Below, piece by piece: positions 9,015-16,597 of a DNA stretch of 64,000 nt. This stretch comes from Paucisalibacillus globulus (GTDB lineage: Bacteria; Bacillota; Bacilli; Bacillales; Amphibacillaceae): NCBI RefSeq assembly GCF_900184735.1, contig NZ_LT855388.1:207116-271115 (forward strand). Reading direction: 5' to 3'. The stretch's first letter is position 1, and each line of letters begins with the position of its first letter. The notes below the pieces were generated by a model. The model had not been told where the DNA came from, searched no databases, and worked only from the letters and a program-made list of their open reading frames with translations. A program made the translations under genes and the position numbers.

Positions 9015-9038
9015 GAAGACGACCTAATGGTCGTCTTC
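9015..9038 (-). terminator. rho-independent terminator of trhO
   Basis: GAAGACGACC (9015-9024) and GGTCGTCTTC (9029-9038) form a perfect 10-bp stem with a 4-base loop. On the minus strand it is followed by TTTTGTTTGT. Confidence 0.88.
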
Positions 9039-9041
9039 GGC

Positions 9042-10016
9042 TTAAGCTTCTTGTGTTACCTTCTCTTCTGCAGCAATAATGTCTAATCTATTCTGAATTT
9101 CTTCTTGAGAAAGGTTATGCTCTTTAACATAAAGGCTTCGTGGGTGTACGCGACATTCATGTGTACATCCTCGCATATATTTATGCTCATTTTCTTCTGA
9201 GCAGATAATTTGTTTATTACATTCAGGGTTTGCACAATTTACATAACGCTCACATGGTTCGTTGTCAAAGTAATCTTTTGCTACAACTACATGTTCTTTA
9301 CGGTTGATTGGAACAGATATACGCTCATCGAATACATAGCATTGTCCATCCCATAGTTCGCCTTGTACTTCAGGGTCTTTCCCGTACGTTACGATTCCAC
9401 CGTGAAGTTGAGCTACATCTTCAAATCCTTCTTTAATCATCCAACCAGTGAACTTCTCACAACGGATACCACCAGTACAATACATAAGAATCTTTTTACC
9501 TTCAATCAAATGTTTGTTTTTACGTACCCATTCCGGTAATTCACGGAAATTATCAATATCTGGATTTAATGCACCGCGGAAGTGACCTAATTCATACTCA
9601 TAGTCATTACGAGTGTCAAAAATAACAACGTCATCACGTTCCATTGCTTCACGCCACTCTTTTGGTGAAAGGAATTCACCTGTTAATTCTTTTGGATCAG
9701 GATTTTCTTCTTCATCCAGTCGTAGTGTAACTAACTCTTTACGTGGACGAACATGCATTTTTTTGAATGCATGACCATCATGCTCATCAACCTTAAAGGT
9801 CAAATCACTAAATCGAGGGTCATTGTGCATCATTTCCATATAGTTGTTTGTTGCTTCAACAGTACCAGATACAGTCCCGTTTATTCCCTCGCTTGCTACT
9901 AAAATTCTACCCTTTAAATCATTCTCCTTACAAAAGGCTAGATGCTCTTTTGCAAAAGTTTCAGGGTCTTCGATGTCTACATACTTGTAGTACAATAATA
10001 CTCGATAGTTTTCCAT
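9042..10016 (-). CDS. trhO: oxygen-dependent tRNA uridine-34 hydroxylase TrhO (rhodanese domain)
   Basis: A 324-residue protein that, in the characterised family, hydroxylates U34 of certain tRNAs to 5-hydroxyuridine using O2. Order: N-terminal acylphosphatase-like region ([18 protein letters not shown]), linker, rhodanese domain (about residues 125-220) with the cysteine loop [15 protein letters not shown], then a cysteine-rich C-terminal part ([27 protein letters not shown]) as in YbfQ/YceA proteins. The start is ATG 10016 behind AGGTGG; the GTG 10028 lies inside the RBS. Single gene with its own terminator and an inverted repeat in its leader. Confidence 0.9.
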   Translation of the reverse strand: MENYRVLLYYKYVDIEDPETFAKEHLAFCKENDLKGRILVASEGINGTVSGTVEATNNYMEMMHNDPRFSDLTFKVDEHDGHAFKKMHVRPRKELVTLRLDEEENPDPKELTGEFLSPKEWREAMERDDVVIFDTRNDYEYELGHFRGALNPDIDNFRELPEWVRKNKHLIEGKKILMYCTGGIRCEKFTGWMIKEGFEDVAQLHGGIVTYGKDPEVQGELWDGQCYVFDERISVPINRKEHVVVAKDYFDNEPCERYVNCANPECNKQIICSEENEHKYMRGCTHECRVHPRSLYVKEHNLSQEEIQNRLDIIAAEEKVTQEA

Positions 10017-10041
10017 TTTATTTACCACCTATCATTCATAT

Positions 10042-10092
10042 TTGCAAGATATAAATGTTGGTAGTGTTTATTTACTTTTTATTATCTTGCAA
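10042..10092 (-). promoter_or_regulatory. inverted repeat in the trhO leader
   Basis: TTGCAAGATA (10042-10051) is repeated as its exact reverse complement TATCTTGCAA (10083-10092), 31 bases apart. The outer copy is itself a palindrome (TCTTGCAAGA). It could be an operator pair or an RNA stem upstream of trhO. No regulator is identified. Confidence 0.4.
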
Positions 10093-10178
10093 GACTATAG
10101 TTTAACAACTTTCACCAAAAATTTCAAGTAAGGTTTCTAAGGAATGTATTGCCAGGATGTTAAAATAATTTGTTCTGA

Positions 10179-10964
10179 TTAACTATTTAATGACTCTATA
10201 GTCTTCTTAAAATAATCCGCTGCTTGTAACATCTTAGCTCCATACCAGAACATTTCACCATCCATTATAATCGTTTTTGCCTGTGGTACGATTGCTTGAA
10301 ATTCTTTTTTGTGTTTTTCCCTGAATGGATAGGGCTCTGTCGCTAGGAATATATAGTCTAGGTTAGCATGTTGAAAGTCCTCTTCTGATATAACAGGGTA
10401 TCGACCACTCAATGAAAGAAACGGATTAATGTATCCCAACTTTGTTAAAATGGATTGAATATAGGTGTCTTTACCAACAACCATGTAGGGGTTTTTCCAG
10501 ATAACATATGCTGCACTTTTACCATTAACTTTGGGGAGAGAATCGAATCTATGTTGAATTTCCCTTACCAATTGATTGGATTCATTTTTACGATCAGTTA
10601 AACGCCCAAGATCGTGAATCATACGATATACATCTTGTTCCTTTTGTACTTCGAAGACGAACACAGGATAATATTTCTCCAGTGTTTCCACGATCTCTTT
10701 TGTGTTTTCTTCTTTTTCGACAATAATGAGGTCTGGTTTTAATTGGTTTATGCGGTCTAACTTTATCTCTTTTGTTCCACCAATATTTTTAGCCTTCTGA
10801 ACTTTTTCCTGTGGAAATTTGCAAAACCTAGTTCGGCCAACAATAGTATTTTCTAAATCAAGGTGATACATTGTTTCTGTTATTGCTGGTACAAGAGAAA
10901 TAATTCGTTGGGGTGGGTGTGAGAATGTAACTGTTCTCCCGAGGTGGTCCGTTATGGTGAGCAT
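10179..10964 (-). CDS. BtuF-like helical-backbone metal receptor without signal peptide
   Basis: A 261-residue protein of the cobalamin/iron-siderophore binding-protein fold. It shows HPPQRIISLVPAITETMYHL, VGRTRFCKFP, IGGTKEIKLDRINQLKPDLIIVE and the GKDTYIQSILTKLGYINPF region of the second lobe. There is no signal peptide or lipobox, and an in-frame TAG lies five codons before the ATG, so no N-terminal extension was missed. A GGGAGG RBS supports this start. No permease or ATPase is nearby. It may be a cytoplasmic ligand-binding protein rather than a transport receptor. The fold is confident, the role is unknown. Confidence 0.75.
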   Translation of the reverse strand: MLTITDHLGRTVTFSHPPQRIISLVPAITETMYHLDLENTIVGRTRFCKFPQEKVQKAKNIGGTKEIKLDRINQLKPDLIIVEKEENTKEIVETLEKYYPVFVFEVQKEQDVYRMIHDLGRLTDRKNESNQLVREIQHRFDSLPKVNGKSAAYVIWKNPYMVVGKDTYIQSILTKLGYINPFLSLSGRYPVISEEDFQHANLDYIFLATEPYPFREKHKKEFQAIVPQAKTIIMDGEMFWYGAKMLQAADYFKKTIESLNS

Positions 10965-11132
10965 AAGAAAACCTCCCTAAAAACAATAGTTTCTATTCTT
11001 AGTCTAGAACAGAATAAACGTAAAGTCACTGAGTATTTGGTGCGTTCTACAAAAACCGACAGATTTTATCATAAGATAATTAGGTAGTAAAGACTAAATT
11101 AGAATTTTTTTTCTTAAAAAATCCGGATTTAC

Positions 11133-11161
11133 TTGCATTTTTCTACTCAAAAGGGTAAAGT
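11133..11161 (+). promoter_or_regulatory. promoter of the cold-shock gene
   Basis: TTGCAT (11133-11138), 17-base spacer, TAAAGT (11156-11161). It implies a leader of about 115 bases before the csp start codon. Confidence 0.5.
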
Positions 11162-11190
11162 TATTAGTAGCAAAAGGAAATTGAAATTGG

Positions 11191-11234
11191 TAATACTTTA
11201 CGTTCTCTTTATCAGAGTAGGTGTAAAAGTATTA
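11191..11234 (+). promoter_or_regulatory. structured cold-shock mRNA leader
   Basis: TAATACTTT (11191-11199) pairs with AAAGTATTA (11226-11234). Inside, CTCT (11205-11208) pairs with AGAG (11214-11217). Long structured leaders are usual for bacterial cold-shock mRNAs, where they control translation with temperature. This particular fold is read by eye. Confidence 0.5.
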
Positions 11235-11281
11235 AAGGTTCAATTGTACTTTGCAAGCTATTCGATAAGGAGGTCATACAA

Positions 11282-11479
11282 ATGACTGGTAAAGTAAAAT
11301 GGTTTAACGCAGAAAAAGGTTTCGGTTTCATCGAACGCGAAGACGGTGACGATGTATTCGTACACTTCTCAGCTATCCAAACTGATGGTTTCAAAACTCT
11401 TGAAGAAGGTCAAGATGTTGAATTTGAAATCGTTGAAGGTAACCGTGGCCCACAAGCAGCTAACGTAACTAAACTATAA
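11282..11479 (+). CDS. cspB: cold-shock protein, CspB/CspD type
   Basis: A 65-residue single OB-fold RNA chaperone that binds single-stranded nucleic acid. Both RNP motifs are present, KGFGFI (about residues 13-18) and DVFVHFSAI (about 24-32). The SAIQ...GFKTLEEGQ stretch and the ending [12 protein letters not shown] are closest to B. subtilis CspB, but Csp paralogues are very alike, so the symbol is tentative. AAGGAGG lies 7 bases before the ATG. A structured leader and a strong terminator frame it as a monocistronic unit. Codon use is of the highly expressed type (repeated GTTGAA, GGT, AAC). Confidence 0.9.
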   Translation: MTGKVKWFNAEKGFGFIEREDGDDVFVHFSAIQTDGFKTLEEGQDVEFEIVEGNRGPQAANVTKL

Positions 11480-11494
11480 TTAACACAAACCCAC

Positions 11495-11528
11495 AAGGCT
11501 TATCTCTGTTTGAGATAAGCCTTTTTAT
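11495..11528 (+). terminator. rho-independent terminator of the csp gene
   Basis: AAGGCTTATCTC (11495-11506) pairs with GAGATAAGCCTT (11512-11523), followed by TTTATAT. Confidence 0.9.
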
Positions 11529-11554
11529 ATATTGGAATGGGAGTGGTGACTTAA

Positions 11555-12235
11555 ATGGATTCTTTTAATTGGGAAGAAAGGTCAAAGAAAGAATGGAATG
11601 ATCGCGCTAACTTTTGGAATGCACGCAGTCAACATATGTGGGACCATGGCAGTCGAAGAGATATCATCCCGCTTCTATCTAAACATCTAAACCATCGGGC
11701 ATCAATTGTCGATGTAGGTTGTGGTGATGGTTACGGTACCTATAAACTGAAGCTATTGGGTCATGAGGTCATGGGTCTTGATATTTCAGAAGAGATGATT
11801 AAAAAAGCGAAAACACGTCTTCCTGATCTTGCCTTTCAAGTTGCGGATGTGAACCAATTACCACTCACAAATGAATCTGTGGATGCTATTTTATGTGTAA
11901 ATGTTCTAGAGTGGGTTGAAGTTCCTGCCAAAGCTGTGGAAGAATTACATAGGGTTTTGCGACCAGATGGAATTCTTTGTGTGGGTATTTTGGGCCCAAC
12001 TGCAGGTCCAAGATCCAGTAGCTACCCAAAGGTTTTTGGGGAAAAGACAATCAATAATACGATGATGCCTTGGGAGTTTTTTAAACTGGCGAAAGAATTG
12101 GGATTTACATTATTGGATGAGTTAGGCGTTTATAAAGATGGCGTAAAAGTAGAACATCATCAAAATTTACCAGTAGATTTAAAGCAAGCATTGAGTTTTA
12201 TGTGGGTATTTTTGCTCCGAAAAGTAGGTGAATAA
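11555..12235 (+). CDS. class I SAM-dependent methyltransferase
   Basis: A 226-residue methyltransferase with the Rossmann-type motif I VDVGCGDGYGTYKL (about residues 51-64), motif II GLDISEEMI, and the DAILCVNVLEWV / ELHRVLRPDG pattern of the Methyltransf_11 group. An N-terminal helix (SKKEWNDRANFWNARSQHMW) precedes the fold. The substrate is unknown. The following small gene begins inside or directly after its stop, so the two are translationally linked. Confidence 0.82.
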   Translation: MDSFNWEERSKKEWNDRANFWNARSQHMWDHGSRRDIIPLLSKHLNHRASIVDVGCGDGYGTYKLKLLGHEVMGLDISEEMIKKAKTRLPDLAFQVADVNQLPLTNESVDAILCVNVLEWVEVPAKAVEELHRVLRPDGILCVGILGPTAGPRSSSYPKVFGEKTINNTMMPWEFFKLAKELGFTLLDELGVYKDGVKVEHHQNLPVDLKQALSFMWVFLLRKVGE

Positions 12236-12236
12236 A

Positions 12237-12536
12237 TTGGATAACAAGCAAATTGAAGAACATATTATAAAAAAATATCAAAATGACGAAAAGATGATGG
12301 TGTTAATTTTTGCTCAGTGGTGTGTAAACAACGATTTGGATCCGGAAGAACTATATAAAACAGCATATCCGTACCAAGTTAAAAACGAGGCACTAAAAGA
12401 AGCAATAGAATTAACCGTTCCCAAAGAAGAATCCGACGAAATTTCAGTGCAAACTGTCATACATGTCTTACAACTTTTTGGGAACGATGATTTAGCAAGT
12501 GTTGTTCAGTTCAATGTTGACCAGAAAAAGATCTAG
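12237..12536 (+). CDS. hypothetical small acidic protein
   Basis: A soluble helical protein of 99 residues that I do not recognise. The N-terminal half has FAQWCVNNDLDPEELYKTAYP and the C-terminal half is acidic. I start it at TTG 12237, one base after the methyltransferase stop, because AGGTGA is placed correctly for it. GTG 12228, which would overlap the methyltransferase gene by 8 bases, is the alternative. Its TAG stop interlocks with the TAG of the convergent dehydrogenase gene in one CTAG. It is presumably cotranscribed with the methyltransferase. Confidence 0.7.
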   Translation: MDNKQIEEHIIKKYQNDEKMMVLIFAQWCVNNDLDPEELYKTAYPYQVKNEALKEAIELTVPKEESDEISVQTVIHVLQLFGNDDLASVVQFNVDQKKI

Positions 12537-13405
12537 AAGGATGAACTGAATAACTTAATTAAGCTTTGTGTGCCGCTATCAGCTTCACCTTTTTCTGCTA
12601 ACTCTTTATATAACTCTAGAGATAATGCCAAACCTGGAGTGGATAGTCCTAATTCTTCTGCGGACTCAATGGCAATGGTCATATCTTTTATAAAATGCTT
12701 CACATAGAAACCAGGGGCAAAGTCTCCTTCAATCATCCGTGGGGCAAGCTTTGATAAAGAAAAACTTCCAGCTGCACCAGTTGAAATACTATCCAGAACC
12801 CGAGCAGGATTGAGTCCTGCCTTTTTGGCATACACAATTGCCTCACAAACCCCGATCATATTGGTTGCGATGGCGATTTGATTGCTCAATTTAGTATGCT
12901 GGCCAGAACCAGCTTGTCCTTGCAAGATAATATTTTCTCCCATCACACTAAGTACCGGTAGTACGGAATCAAATGCCTCCTGATCCCCACCAACCATGAT
13001 AGCGAGTGTTCCATTTTTAGCGCCAATATCTCCACCAGAAACTGGTGCATCTAGAGCAAAGATTCCTTTTTCTTGAGCTCTTCGATAAATATCAATAGCT
13101 AATGATGGTTTAGATGTCGTCATATCAATGACGTATGTACCTTTATTTGCGTTCTCAATAATGCCGTTTTCACCAAAATATACTTCCTCTACATCTTGTG
13201 GATATCCTACAATCGTTATAACAACATCCACTGTAGATGCCAATTCTGAAACAGATTCTTTCCAAGTAGCGCCTTGATTTAGTAGTGGTTGGGCTTTTGT
13301 TTTTGTACGAGTATACAGGGATACGTTATAACCAGCCTTTAAAAGGTTTTCGGCCATACTACTTCCCATCACACCAGTTCCAATAAATCCGATATTTTTA
13401 AGCAT
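12533..13405 (-). CDS. 3-hydroxyisobutyrate dehydrogenase-family oxidoreductase (YkwC-like)
   Basis: A 290-residue beta-hydroxyacid dehydrogenase. The NAD(P)-binding motif GFIGTGVMGSSMAENL is at residues 6-21, the substrate-binding DAPVSGGDIGAKNGTLAIMV is near residue 115, and the catalytic Lys lies in GSGQHTKLSNQ. The sequence is close to B. subtilis YkwC as I recall it, including ITIVGYPQDVEEVYFG and FAPGFYVKHFIKDM. Members reduce or oxidise small beta-hydroxy acids or succinic semialdehyde; the substrate here is not known. GGAGTGG provides the RBS. It has no room for a separate terminator because its stop overlaps that of the facing gene. Confidence 0.88.
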   Translation of the reverse strand: MLKNIGFIGTGVMGSSMAENLLKAGYNVSLYTRTKTKAQPLLNQGATWKESVSELASTVDVVITIVGYPQDVEEVYFGENGIIENANKGTYVIDMTTSKPSLAIDIYRRAQEKGIFALDAPVSGGDIGAKNGTLAIMVGGDQEAFDSVLPVLSVMGENIILQGQAGSGQHTKLSNQIAIATNMIGVCEAIVYAKKAGLNPARVLDSISTGAAGSFSLSKLAPRMIEGDFAPGFYVKHFIKDMTIAIESAEELGLSTPGLALSLELYKELAEKGEADSGTQSLIKLFSSSF

Positions 13406-13485
13406 GATATACCACTCCTTCCATACTTTTACTATATAATTATTTTCAATATTGTAAAAGGAAAATTAATTAAGGGATGATGTAG

Positions 13486-13929
13486 ATGAAGTGGTATTGT
13501 AAAAAATTTGATGAATTAACCAATCATGAATTATATGCAATTTTAAAAGCAAGAACGGATGTTTTTGTCGTGGAACAGAATTGTGTCTATCCAGAATTAG
13601 ATGATCTTGATCAGGAATCAATTCACTACTTTGCAACATTAAATAATGAAATTGTATCTTATGTTAGGATATTACCGAAAGGACTGAAGTATGAAGATTC
13701 GGCAGCCATTGGAAGAGTCCTGGTTGTTAAAAAATTCAGGTCAAATGGTTATGCTGAAGAAATTATGAAAAAGGCAATAGATATTATCAGGAATGAGTGG
13801 GAAGTAAGTTCTATAAAAATACAGGCACAGTCTTATTTAAAAAACTTTTATCGATCTCTTGGTTTTATACAAATCTCAGAAGATTATTTAGAGGATGGGA
13901 TACCACATATTGACATGAAGATTGGATAG
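13486..13929 (+). CDS. ElaA-type GNAT acetyltransferase
   Basis: A 147-residue acetyltransferase of the ElaA subgroup. It shows ELYAILKARTDVFVVEQNCVYPELDDLD (given here as the conserved N-terminal block around residues 15-42), then AAIGRVLVVKKFRSNGYAEEIM for acetyl-CoA binding, and FYRSLGFIQISEDYLEDGIPHIDM at the end. The VFVVEQ...YPELDDLD...H pattern is characteristic of ElaA. The substrate is unknown. AAGGGATGA is the RBS for ATG 13486. It stands alone between divergent and parallel genes. Confidence 0.85.
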   Translation: MKWYCKKFDELTNHELYAILKARTDVFVVEQNCVYPELDDLDQESIHYFATLNNEIVSYVRILPKGLKYEDSAAIGRVLVVKKFRSNGYAEEIMKKAIDIIRNEWEVSSIKIQAQSYLKNFYRSLGFIQISEDYLEDGIPHIDMKIG

Positions 13930-14023
13930 GTAATAAAGAATCAATCTATTGCTTTTACATATAGTATGATTAGCAACCTTTTTCAAATAATCACGGATTA
14001 TTGCTTTATAAGGAGGCTATTAC

Positions 14024-14698
14024 ATGATTTCAGGTGAACAGTTAGGTCAATGTAAAGAAGCATTATTAGCTCGGCAGAATGAATTGATTAATCATGTTCA
14101 AGACCATTATGGTTTATCATTAGAATTACTAAAGGAGTCCATGAGTGAGCTCTCTAATTATGATAACCATCCAGCAGATCATGGAACGGAATTATTTGAA
14201 AGACAAAAGGATATTGCATTAAATGAGCATGCGGAGAAAGAACTAGAAGAGATTAACGAGGCGCTACATGCAATTGAAGAGGGGACATATGGATTATGTA
14301 CAGAATGCGGTGCGGACATCCCATTTGAACGCTTACAGGCAGTACCAACTGCGGACCGTTGTGTTAACCATGCAAGTAGTGATACGTTTGAACGGAATAG
14401 GCCTGTAGAAGAAGAAGTGTTTAGCCCGAATATAAACCCTGACGAGGTTACAGATGAAGAACAAGTTGGCTATGATGCAGAAGATACTTGGCAAGATGTA
14501 AGTCGTTATGGAACCTCTGAAACAGCTTCTGATTTTTACGGTGACAGAGAAAATTTTGATGAAATGTATCCCAATAGTGATGAAAATGTTGGTAGTGTTG
14601 AGGATATAGAGGGGTTTGTTGCAGCTGATCAACATGGGAATTTTACAGGTGTAACCCCAAATCATAATAAATACAAAGATGAATTAGATATGGATTAG
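14024..14698 (+). CDS. YteA-like sporulation protein with TraR/DksA zinc finger
   Basis: A 224-residue protein. An N-terminal coiled-coil region (residues 1-85) is followed by EEGTYGLCTECGADIPFERLQAVP and DRCVNH, the DksA/TraR-type C4 finger in which the last ligand position is His. A long acidic C-terminal extension follows. This arrangement is that of the YteA/YocK proteins of Bacillus, annotated as sporulation-related. AAGGAGG precedes the ATG. A CATATAGTA element upstream (13967) resembles a sporulation -10 but lacks a good -35. A GCGCAGCA/TGCTGTGC hairpin with T-run follows the stop. Confidence 0.8.
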   Translation: MISGEQLGQCKEALLARQNELINHVQDHYGLSLELLKESMSELSNYDNHPADHGTELFERQKDIALNEHAEKELEEINEALHAIEEGTYGLCTECGADIPFERLQAVPTADRCVNHASSDTFERNRPVEEEVFSPNINPDEVTDEEQVGYDAEDTWQDVSRYGTSETASDFYGDRENFDEMYPNSDENVGSVEDIEGFVAADQHGNFTGVTPNHNKYKDELDMD

Positions 14699-14703
14699 GA
14701 AAT

Positions 14704-14740
14704 GCGCAGCAGTCCGAATGGATGTGCTGTGCTTTTTCTT
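14704..14740 (+). terminator. rho-independent terminator after the YteA-like gene
   Basis: GCGCAGCA and TGCTGTGC form a stem with one G-U pair, followed by TTTTTC. Confidence 0.65.
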
Positions 14741-14791
14741 GAAACTTTTTCCCGTATAAAGCCGTAATAAAGGTAAAAGGAGTGATGGTTA

Positions 14792-14998
14792 ATGAGTGAT
14801 AATAAAGGTTGTATTAAATGTGGCAGTATGGATGCGGATAAGAAGGAAGTGGCGATGACAGGTACAGGTTTATCAAAGATGTTTGATATGCAACACAATC
14901 AATTTATCGTGGTTTACTGTAAAGATTGTGGTTACTCTGAATTCTACAATAAACGAAGTTCAACTGGGTCGAATATCATCGATTTGTTCTTTGGTTAA
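14792..14998 (+). CDS. zinc-ribbon nucleic-acid-binding-type small protein (DUF2082-like)
   Basis: A 68-residue protein with two CxxC pairs, CIKCG at residue 7-11 and CKDCGYSEFY near residue 43-52, which make a zinc ribbon. The hydrophobic end (SNIIDLFFG) and the AMTGTGLSKMFDMQHN linker match the small Zn-ribbon family often labelled nucleic-acid-binding (DUF2082). No function is established. AAAGGAGTGATGG is the RBS, and it has its own terminator. Confidence 0.75.
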   Translation: MSDNKGCIKCGSMDADKKEVAMTGTGLSKMFDMQHNQFIVVYCKDCGYSEFYNKRSSTGSNIIDLFFG

Positions 14999-15006
14999 GA
15001 TAAAAA

Positions 15007-15047
15007 GGTCTAACACTAAATGAGAATTTGGTGATAGACCCTTTTTT
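15007..15047 (+). terminator. terminator after the zinc-ribbon gene
   Basis: GGTCTAACACTAAAT and ATTTGGTGATAGACC pair with one mismatch and one G-U (15007-15040), followed by CTTTTTT. Confidence 0.8.
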
Positions 15048-15077
15048 ATTTAATGGATAGGTAAAAAGCCAATAAAA

Positions 15078-15103
15078 AAAGAAGGGGGGAGGTACCCTTC
15101 TTT
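15078..15103 (-). terminator. terminator of htrB
   Basis: AAAGAAGGG (15078-15086) pairs with CCCTTCTTT (15095-15103). On the minus strand a TTTTATT run follows. Confidence 0.7.
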
Positions 15104-15109
15104 GGCAAC

Positions 15110-16441
15110 TTATTCATATCGTTCTGTTAGTTTTAACTCAACAACCTGTTTTTTGCCGTTTCGATAAATCTCAAGCTCAACAGAGTCACCAACCTGTGTT
15201 TCGGTATACATATATTTTCTAAGCTCTAAAGCAGTTGGTGTTTCATGACCATTAATCTTTGTGATAACATCGAATTGTTGTAAGCCTGCATCAGCTGCAG
15301 GAGAACCTGGCTCTACACTTGCAATAACCATACCTTCTTCCACATCTTCTGGAAGAACAACATTATGGCGATATTGCATAGGTACTTGATTTAATGGGGC
15401 CATGCTAATGCCGATAAATGGCCGTTGTACCTTACCGGTTGTCTCTAATTGCTCCATAATTGGTAGGGCGGATTCTATTGGAATTGCGAAACCGATACCC
15501 TCAACTTGTGTACTGGCAATCTTCATAGAGTTGATACCAATAACTTCACCATTTGAATCAACTAGTGCACCACCACTATTACCAGGGTTAATGGCAGCAT
15601 CTGTTTGAATAACTTCTGTAATCCAATCTGCTACTTGATCTCCATTTGTATCAACTGAGACAGACCGTTCAAGTCCACTAATTATTCCTTTCGTTAACGA
15701 ATTGGCGAATTCTATTCCAAGTGGGTTTCCAATTGCATATACGGTTTCACCAACTTGTTTACCATCAGCTGTCCCTAGTTTGGCTACCCGGTTAACACTT
15801 TTTCCATCAATTTCTAGAACGGCTAAGTCTGTTAATTCATCTGTTCCAAGAACTTTAGCGGGAACTCTTTCGTCATTGGATAATACAACTTCAACTTGTT
15901 GTGCCCCATCCACTACATGGTGGTTTGTGACTACATATGCTTTTCCATCTTCTTTTTTATAAATAATACCAGACCCTGTACCGGCTTCTTGGCTATTAGT
16001 CCAAATACTTTGTTGTTGCAGATTTGTAACACCAACTACAGCCTCAGCGACTTCTGCAAGGTTTGTCGAACTTTTTGCGTCCTCTGTTGCCATAGTGGTA
16101 ATAATTTCAGGATTTGACTTTGATGTACTTTGTGCAGCTATTTCCGTGCTGTTTGTATTTTCAAAAGAGATAACATTGTTTGAGAAAAGTAAAAGTAACA
16201 CGATAACTGGAATGAATCCACCAATCATACCAGAAAAGAAAGATTTAATCGTAGTAGGTCCTTTTGACTTTCCTTTTTCCTTCTCAGACCCTGATTTCGG
16301 TTTGGTCATTCCCGAATTATCAATTTTTATCTGGTCTGTTTGATAGGTAGCAGGAGTGGATTCCTCAGAATGATGATGCGGTTGACCTTCATTAGTTGAA
16401 TCTATGGATTGTCTTTCACTTTCATTATGTTCCATGACCAT
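15110..16441 (-). CDS. htrB: HtrA-family membrane serine protease (quality-control, HtrB)
   Basis: A 443-residue S1C protease. A charged cytoplasmic N-terminus of about 70 residues leads into one membrane anchor (FSGMIGGFIPVIVLLLLFS), then a low-complexity linker, the trypsin-like domain and one PDZ domain (about 345-435). The catalytic triad is seen as His in VTNHHVVDGA, Asp in LTDLAVLEI and Ser in NPGNSGGALV. Such proteases degrade or refold misfolded secreted proteins at the membrane surface. The gene lies divergent to a CssRS pair, the same arrangement as B. subtilis htrB (yvtA)-cssRS, which decides the name. ATG 16441 and ATG 16435 both fit AAGGAGGATGA. Confidence 0.9.
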   Translation of the reverse strand: MVMEHNESERQSIDSTNEGQPHHHSEESTPATYQTDQIKIDNSGMTKPKSGSEKEKGKSKGPTTIKSFFSGMIGGFIPVIVLLLLFSNNVISFENTNSTEIAAQSTSKSNPEIITTMATEDAKSSTNLAEVAEAVVGVTNLQQQSIWTNSQEAGTGSGIIYKKEDGKAYVVTNHHVVDGAQQVEVVLSNDERVPAKVLGTDELTDLAVLEIDGKSVNRVAKLGTADGKQVGETVYAIGNPLGIEFANSLTKGIISGLERSVSVDTNGDQVADWITEVIQTDAAINPGNSGGALVDSNGEVIGINSMKIASTQVEGIGFAIPIESALPIMEQLETTGKVQRPFIGISMAPLNQVPMQYRHNVVLPEDVEEGMVIASVEPGSPAADAGLQQFDVITKINGHETPTALELRKYMYTETQVGDSVELEIYRNGKKQVVELKLTERYE

Positions 16442-16462
16442 TCATCCTCCTTAAAGACTATA

Positions 16463-16471
16463 GATATAGCA
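16463..16471 (-). promoter_or_regulatory. extended -10 element of htrB
   Basis: Reading the minus strand, TGCTATATC occupies 16471-16463. The position for a -35 box (about 16486-16491) is covered by the first repeat of the operator array, as expected for an activated promoter. Confidence 0.45.
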
Positions 16472-16484
16472 TATCCAGAAGCAA

Positions 16485-16528
16485 TGGAATAGCTTTGGGA
16501 TAATTGTGGAATAAATGTGGAAATAAGC
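16485..16528. promoter_or_regulatory. four phased 11-bp repeats, candidate CssR operator
   Basis: TGGAATA, TGGGATA, TGGAATA and TGGAAAT start at 16485, 16496, 16507 and 16518, exactly one helical turn apart. They lie between the divergent htrB and cssR genes. From memory, CssR-controlled htrA and htrB promoters of B. subtilis also carry tandem short repeats; on the minus strand these read TTATTCCA-like. Confidence 0.65.
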
Positions 16529-16597
16529 AAAATATATTGTTTCCTCTAATTAATAATGTAAAAATAAAAGAAAAACAGTTAAAAGTGGTGAGGAAAA

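Noticed and set aside
13967..13975. CATATAGTA as a sigma-K -10 before the YteA-like gene
   Set aside because: The -10 fits but the sequence 16 bases upstream is GAAT, not mACm, so the promoter is not supported.
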